Source: NC2004 sp050874905
GTDB taxonomy: Bacteria; Bacillota; Clostridia; Lachnospirales; Lachnospiraceae
DNA length: 64,000 bases
NCBI GenBank assembly: GCA_050874905.1
Contig: JBNMLP010000015.1
Location: forward strand, 6,197-70,196
Direction: 5' to 3'
The translations under genes and the position numbers were made by a program. The notes under the pieces were generated by a model. That model saw only the letters and a program-made list of their open reading frames with translations, ran no database searches and was not told where the DNA came from. How positions within the stretch are numbered: the first letter of the stretch is position 1; each line of letters starts with the position of its first letter. Below are positions 61,201-64,000 of the stretch, piece by piece.

Positions 61201-61551
61201 GCTCCTGCAGCAACCACTCAGGCACCTGCAACTACAACCGCAGCAGCTCCTACTACAGAAGCACCTGCAGCTGTTACTGCACCTGCTAAGGTAAAGATTT
61301 CATCTGCTAAGAATGTAAAGGGTAAGAAGCTTACCATCAAGTTCAAGAAGATCACAGGTGCAAAATCTTACCAGATCGTTTACAGCTTAAAGAAGAACTT
61401 CAAGGGTAAGAAGACGATCAACACAACAAAGACTTCTTATACGATCAAGAAGTTAAAGAAGGGCAAGACTTACTATGTAAAGGTACGTGCAAAGAATACT
61501 GCCGGATTTGGTAAGTTCTCCGCTGTAAAGAAAGTAAAGATCAAAAAGTAA
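58249..61551 (+). CDS. 1100-residue Ig-like surface protein with Lys-rich C-terminal domain
   Basis: The signal peptide is at 1-26 (ending PANAEK). A long beta-rich region follows, with two clear Big_2 repeats near 835-895 and 905-975 (ATVNKATGKVTALKAGKANI and VSVSATGVVTAKKVGTATI). A Thr/Ala/Pro linker (TTQAPAATTQAPATTTAAAP) leads to a Lys-rich fn3-like domain at about 1010-1100. There is no LPXTG or SLH motif. Codon use, especially AAG-rich Lys in the 3' end, suggests strong expression. The Spo0A boxes upstream suggest control at entry into stationary phase. A major cell-surface protein is likely. Confidence 0.85.
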   Translation: MKLFKKVASVALAATLAFTLVVPANAEKGYDTDNKDKWDGLKIVTDEVPQPENKDIYFDGDGNIVSKPNVQFQLDAVIDSEWKVSPAGEGVSVNSKGLVSIKSDATSDTIYTVTATPENITTKGAEASIKIKIPANVKNAVASDVSYADSMVEQGVELSADKKTITVTGARSDIHLETEVTPAYILESSVSYATDKGGGIEIAGSTLTTTAVTDNNVINCTIGSETSTKPLNVTVKANELTADIASDDVAINDDREATVAMDQQVEFYAAQNSDVALEENGTVSLSDYTFNVTGDDVEQDAHDEDLYNLFARDKDNNQINIGTLEIQNTGSAAIKAVVTTDKLDKNNEWNSAKRVTLTMSYNKKEAKASTTQPVTTRKVTLMFQKKNATFNSVKLDFAQSDLEQDVNYSVSDEEITYVDKDNNIVTKNMPVYYFESTGGSLDLAKYTFADGDYKSTVRTFNVDKENGFSTDNLNYDISYTLSDIKVVEAQQNNSIGVQGVDVNKQNKLYQKTGPDAAICDRLELKGIGYKLIRVSYERNDSYCVVRFVSPSRNLKSSLTMLKRDGVYYDLENETVHVRKGEAVKPQYKDTLDEIKNATLNDPFLEYSVVNTKVADKFVNGAGEYQIGGKTNGKTTVEVTGKVNKQNIASFTVYVNNDAYTYEENTFEIDYTAAIEQGVMNEDKQIDGRRSSVPVNVEVVKTGAALPDVTWKLMVRDKDNDKDNDAFKELDDSIATIAAGDENGSAIITTKKSADDRIYVCAYSGNTLLCKQYFTITKYNATGIKEIAEQITGNTSVVKNPGQNKGTVSAGSTFVLQPVVYEPENATDLSGTLEWSSDDETIATVNKATGKVTALKAGKANIVATYISDGKQSVLSYALTVEQADIPVTGINCATTMELTRIDATGSIEATVVPANATNKALRYEVTEGKDVVSVSATGVVTAKKVGTATITVTAVSDSTVMKTITVTVKGEADKPITKPDTTTQAPAATTQAPATTTAAAPTTEAPAAVTAPAKVKISSAKNVKGKKLTIKFKKITGAKSYQIVYSLKKNFKGKKTINTTKTSYTIKKLKKGKTYYVKVRAKNTAGFGKFSAVKKVKIKK

Positions 61552-61575
61552 AGAAATGATCGTATTTCTATAATG

Positions 61576-61609
61576 AGAAGGTGTTCCTTTTGGGGCACCT
61601 TCTTTTTTT
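61576..61609 (+). terminator. Rho-independent terminator
   Basis: AGAAGGTGTTCC and GGGGCACCTTCT (61576-61603) with a TTTT loop and a T-run. Confidence 0.9.
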
Positions 61610-61672
61610 GCAAATTTTCCCCGATCTGTTCCGCATTTTCCTATATTCATTCTTCCCATTCTCTTTCAATCT

Positions 61673-61681
61673 TGCTATAAT
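61673..61681 (+). promoter_or_regulatory. extended -10 promoter
   Basis: TGCTATAAT is followed by AAGG. The 14-base word TTGCTATAATAAGG is identical to that before the HD gene (25670). It drives the SDR gene 51 bases on. Confidence 0.55.
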
Positions 61682-61731
61682 AAGGTTGTTTCAAAAAAGT
61701 ATAAAAATGATTGCTTTAAGGAGGTATCGTT

Positions 61732-62532
61732 ATGGGAGTGTTAGATGGTAAAACAGCGATTATTACTGGCGGCGGACGTGCTGTGTTGAGTGATGGCGGA
61801 TGTGGCTCAATTGGGTATGGAATTGCAACCGCATACGCAAAAGAGGGTGCTAATCTGGTGATCACGGGTCGTAATGTGAAGAAGCTTGACGATGCGAAGG
61901 AGGAACTGGAGCGTCTTTATGGGATCAAGGTACTGCCTGTTGCAGCAGATATTTCTGCCGGACAGGATAATGAGGCGATCGTGGCAAATGTAGTGAAAAA
62001 GACAATGGACGAATTTGGACGGATCGATGTACTGATCAATAATGCACAGGCATCTGCTTCCGGTGTGGCATTGGCAGACCATACAAAGGAGCAGTTTGAT
62101 CTGGCGGTATATTCCGGCCTTTATGCTGCATTTTATTATATGAAAGCCTGCTATCCACATTTGAAGGAAACAAAGGGAAGTGCGATCAATTTTGCTTCCG
62201 GAGCGGGATTGTTTGGTAACTTTGGACAGTGTGCCTATGCAGCAGCCAAAGAGGGAATCCGTGGTTTAAGCCGTGTGGCAGCAACTGAGTGGGCAAAAGA
62301 CGGCATCAACGTGAATATCATCTGCCCGCTGGCATGGACGGCACAGCTCGAACAGTTTAAAAATGCTTACCCGGATGCCTTTGAGAAGAATGTACATACC
62401 CCTCCTATGGGACATTTTGCAGATGCAGAAAAAGAGATCGGACGCGTTTGTGTCCAGCTTGCTTCCGAAGACTTTAAGTACATGTCCGGAGAAACCATCA
62501 CCTTAGAGGGTGGTCTGGGACAAAGACCATAA
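61732..62532 (+). CDS. short-chain dehydrogenase/reductase (SDR)
   Basis: This 266-residue protein has a Rossmann glycine motif interrupted by a short insert (TGGGRAVLSDGGCGSIGYGIA). It also has NNAQ, a catalytic Ser in FASGAG, the YAAAK active site and the C-terminal ITLEGG motif of the classical family. The substrate is unknown. The insert between the first and last glycine of the loop is unusual and may alter cofactor binding. AAGGAGGTATC precedes the ATG. Confidence 0.9.
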   Translation: MGVLDGKTAIITGGGRAVLSDGGCGSIGYGIATAYAKEGANLVITGRNVKKLDDAKEELERLYGIKVLPVAADISAGQDNEAIVANVVKKTMDEFGRIDVLINNAQASASGVALADHTKEQFDLAVYSGLYAAFYYMKACYPHLKETKGSAINFASGAGLFGNFGQCAYAAAKEGIRGLSRVAATEWAKDGINVNIICPLAWTAQLEQFKNAYPDAFEKNVHTPPMGHFADAEKEIGRVCVQLASEDFKYMSGETITLEGGLGQRP

Positions 62533-62553
62533 AGACAGGAGAGCATAAGAACG

Positions 62554-63582
62554 ATGAAAATATATAAAAAGCAGTTACTCCTTATGATCATGTTTTTCGT
62601 TTTGTTTGCAGGAGTAAATAAAGATGTTTCGTTTGCGGCAGGAACTGCCACAGAAAAAAGTACAGAGACGGTAGCGGAACAATCCACATCTGCATCTCCA
62701 AAGGCAGAAAAGAAAAAGAAGGTTGTTACATTAAAGCAGGTGGAGGATGTGAAGCTGATCCGTTATTCCACCACACAGGTGAAGCTTGTCTGGAAAGGCA
62801 GAAAACGGGCATCGTATTATCACATTTACCGTGCCACCAAAAAAGACGGAACCTATAAGCAGGTTGGTGTGACGAAAGATACGCATTTTCTGGCAGGTGG
62901 ATTAAAAAATGGCAAAACCTACTATTTTAAAGTGCAGGCATGCCATAAAAAGAAAGCATCCGACGGAGATGGACCACTGTCCAAAGGACATGCGATCAAA
63001 ATGAAAACGTATCAGCGAAAGACGGTATTTGCCGGAGATTCTGTGACAGAAGGGATCAATTCCAATGTGCGCTCACAGATCAAGATCGGTGGAACGAAAA
63101 AGACGATCGCTTACCGTGGCTTAAATACGATCACTTTCCGTACCAGACGAGTATTTGGCGGAAAAAGCGGACTCACAAAGCTGGTAGCAGAAAAACCATA
63201 CCGGATCTATCTGATGCTCGGATTAAATGAGATCCATTATCGTACTGTAAAACAGATTCTGCCGGAATACAAAGGGATCATCCGCACGATCAAGCGGGAA
63301 TGTCCAAACACCGATCTGGTTGTTTGTGCCTGCTCTCCGGTTACCAAAAAGGAGCGGCTGAAACGTACCGGATTCCGTCAGATTCCGAAATACAACAAGG
63401 AGCTCAAAAAGCTGGCAGAAAAAGAAGGCGTGTCTTATCTGGATTTTACGGGATTTTTAAAGGACAAAGAAGGATATCTGAATCCAAAGTACAGTGCGGC
63501 GGACGGCTATCACTGGCAGCCAGCTGCATACAAAAAGTACGCAAAAGAGATCATGAAATATGAAAAGATGCGCGATCACTAA
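62554..63582 (+). CDS. secreted SGNH hydrolase with N-terminal fn3-like domain
   Basis: This 342-residue protein has a signal peptide at 1-29 and an fn3-like domain at about 60-150. An SGNH hydrolase follows: GDS at 161-163, GLNE at 223-226, and D317-x2-H320 (DGYHW). All catalytic residues are present, unlike the related protein at 5567. It is likely a cell-surface esterase acting on acylated glycans or peptidoglycan. It follows the SDR gene by 21 bases, probably in the same transcript. Confidence 0.85.
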   Translation: MKIYKKQLLLMIMFFVLFAGVNKDVSFAAGTATEKSTETVAEQSTSASPKAEKKKKVVTLKQVEDVKLIRYSTTQVKLVWKGRKRASYYHIYRATKKDGTYKQVGVTKDTHFLAGGLKNGKTYYFKVQACHKKKASDGDGPLSKGHAIKMKTYQRKTVFAGDSVTEGINSNVRSQIKIGGTKKTIAYRGLNTITFRTRRVFGGKSGLTKLVAEKPYRIYLMLGLNEIHYRTVKQILPEYKGIIRTIKRECPNTDLVVCACSPVTKKERLKRTGFRQIPKYNKELKKLAEKEGVSYLDFTGFLKDKEGYLNPKYSAADGYHWQPAAYKKYAKEIMKYEKMRDH

Positions 63583-63734
63583 AAAGAAAGACTAACTATT
63601 AAAAGTCAAGTCTAAAAATGAAATGTTTTGAATGAATTGCAGAAATGCATTTCAGATTATTTGTACCTTGAAAACTGCATGACAAAAAGAGTGTCGTTAT
63701 AGGCACTCAACTAGGAGATGTTTATAGAAAAGAA
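63583..63734. other. non-coding segment at the 3' end of an IS110-type element
   Basis: No gene is seen. A 7-bp hairpin (63689-63708) lies 27 bases downstream of the transposase stop. The end of the insertion sequence must fall in this stretch, but IS110 elements lack terminal inverted repeats, so the boundary cannot be placed. Confidence 0.45.
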
Positions 63735-64000
63735 TTAAGCGACATGCTTGTATGCTTGCCCTGATTTTTCCATTGCATAGATGGTTCTGACAAGTTTCTT
63801 GGCAGCATGGGATAAAGCAACATTATAATGCTTACCTTCCGCTCGCTTCTTGGTAAGATATGCTCCAAAGGATTCGTCCCAAATGCAGGCATATTTAGTC
63901 GCATTGTAAAGGGCGTATCGAAGATAGCGGGAACCACGTTTTTCCATATGGGAGTAGCAGTTATCTAACTGCCCCGATTGGTAAGTAGATGGAGACATTC
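63735..64000 (-). mobile_element. IS110-family transposase, C-terminal part
   Basis: The open frame reads toward lower coordinates and continues past the right edge of the window. The visible 88 residues (SPSTYQSGQLDNCYSHMEKRG, positions 1-21 of the fragment, then RYLRYALYNATKYAC and NVALSHAAKKLVRTIYAM) match the end of the Transposase_20 domain of IS110/IS116/IS902 proteins. The element is otherwise outside the window. It separates the surface-enzyme genes from whatever follows. Confidence 0.88.

Overview
The window looks like chromosome from a low-to-mid GC, anaerobic, spore-forming and probably motile member of the Clostridia, most likely Lachnospiraceae. Pointers are a SipL-type spore-coat protein (SPOCS repeats plus LysM), perfect Spo0A boxes, a YjfB-family motility protein, a candidate sigma-28 promoter, meso-diaminopimelate dehydrogenase, a NiaR-type nadABC operon, ATP-dependent PEP carboxykinase, and many large Thr-rich or Lys-rich surface proteins. 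No rRNA, tRNA, CRISPR array or prophage module was found. Genus cannot be fixed from the sequence alone.

Layout. 1-8.5 kb is accessory: a methyltransferase tail, a small HTH regulator, two ATP-binding/nuclease-fold genes, a GNAT gene broken by an in-frame TGA, an ArsC-like protein, an SGNH-like exported protein, an alpha/beta hydrolase and the remnant of a surface protein. 8.6-17 kb carries three ECF sigma loci: two sigma/anti-sigma pairs and one deletion fusion. They are interleaved with an MNT/HEPN toxin-antitoxin-like pair and a large leucine-rich-repeat surface protein flanked by two identical terminators. 17-24 kb is a signalling block: hybrid kinase, solute-binding lipoprotein and hybrid kinase, then a Crp-family regulator divergent from a ferredoxin-like gene and a cupin. 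24-31 kb has a second DUF4143 ATPase, an HD protein, an EAL phosphodiesterase, an acetyltransferase and a ThrE-type exporter operon. 31-35 kb is metE between two LysR genes. 35-45 kb has CAP-domain and transglutaminase/LRR surface proteins, an AgrC/AgrA-like pair, ddh and another hybrid kinase. 45-54 kb is mostly core metabolism: nadABC-niaR, pckA, trmO, a CooC-like ATPase next to a 2-hydroxyacyl-CoA-dehydratase-like protein, and deoD. 54-58 kb holds motility and sporulation genes plus an apparently unannotated structured RNA. 58-64 kb ends with a Spo0A-box-preceded 1100-residue surface protein, an SDR enzyme, an SGNH hydrolase and the 3' end of an IS110-family transposase.

The most unusual signals are four. 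(1) A roughly 145-nt transcription unit at 55.4 kb has its own promoter, a three-hairpin junction closed by a perfect 14-bp stem, and a terminator, and is followed by a sigma-28-like promoter for a motility-type gene. (2) All three P-loop ATPase/nuclease-fold genes have helically phased iterated repeats in their upstream regions: periods 33, 32 and 21 nt, with a different repeat sequence each time. (3) An ECF sigma factor is fused in frame to an anti-sigma ectodomain. (4) A CooC-type ATPase is paired with a HgdB-type protein. Functions are assigned from motifs read by eye; no database search was possible.
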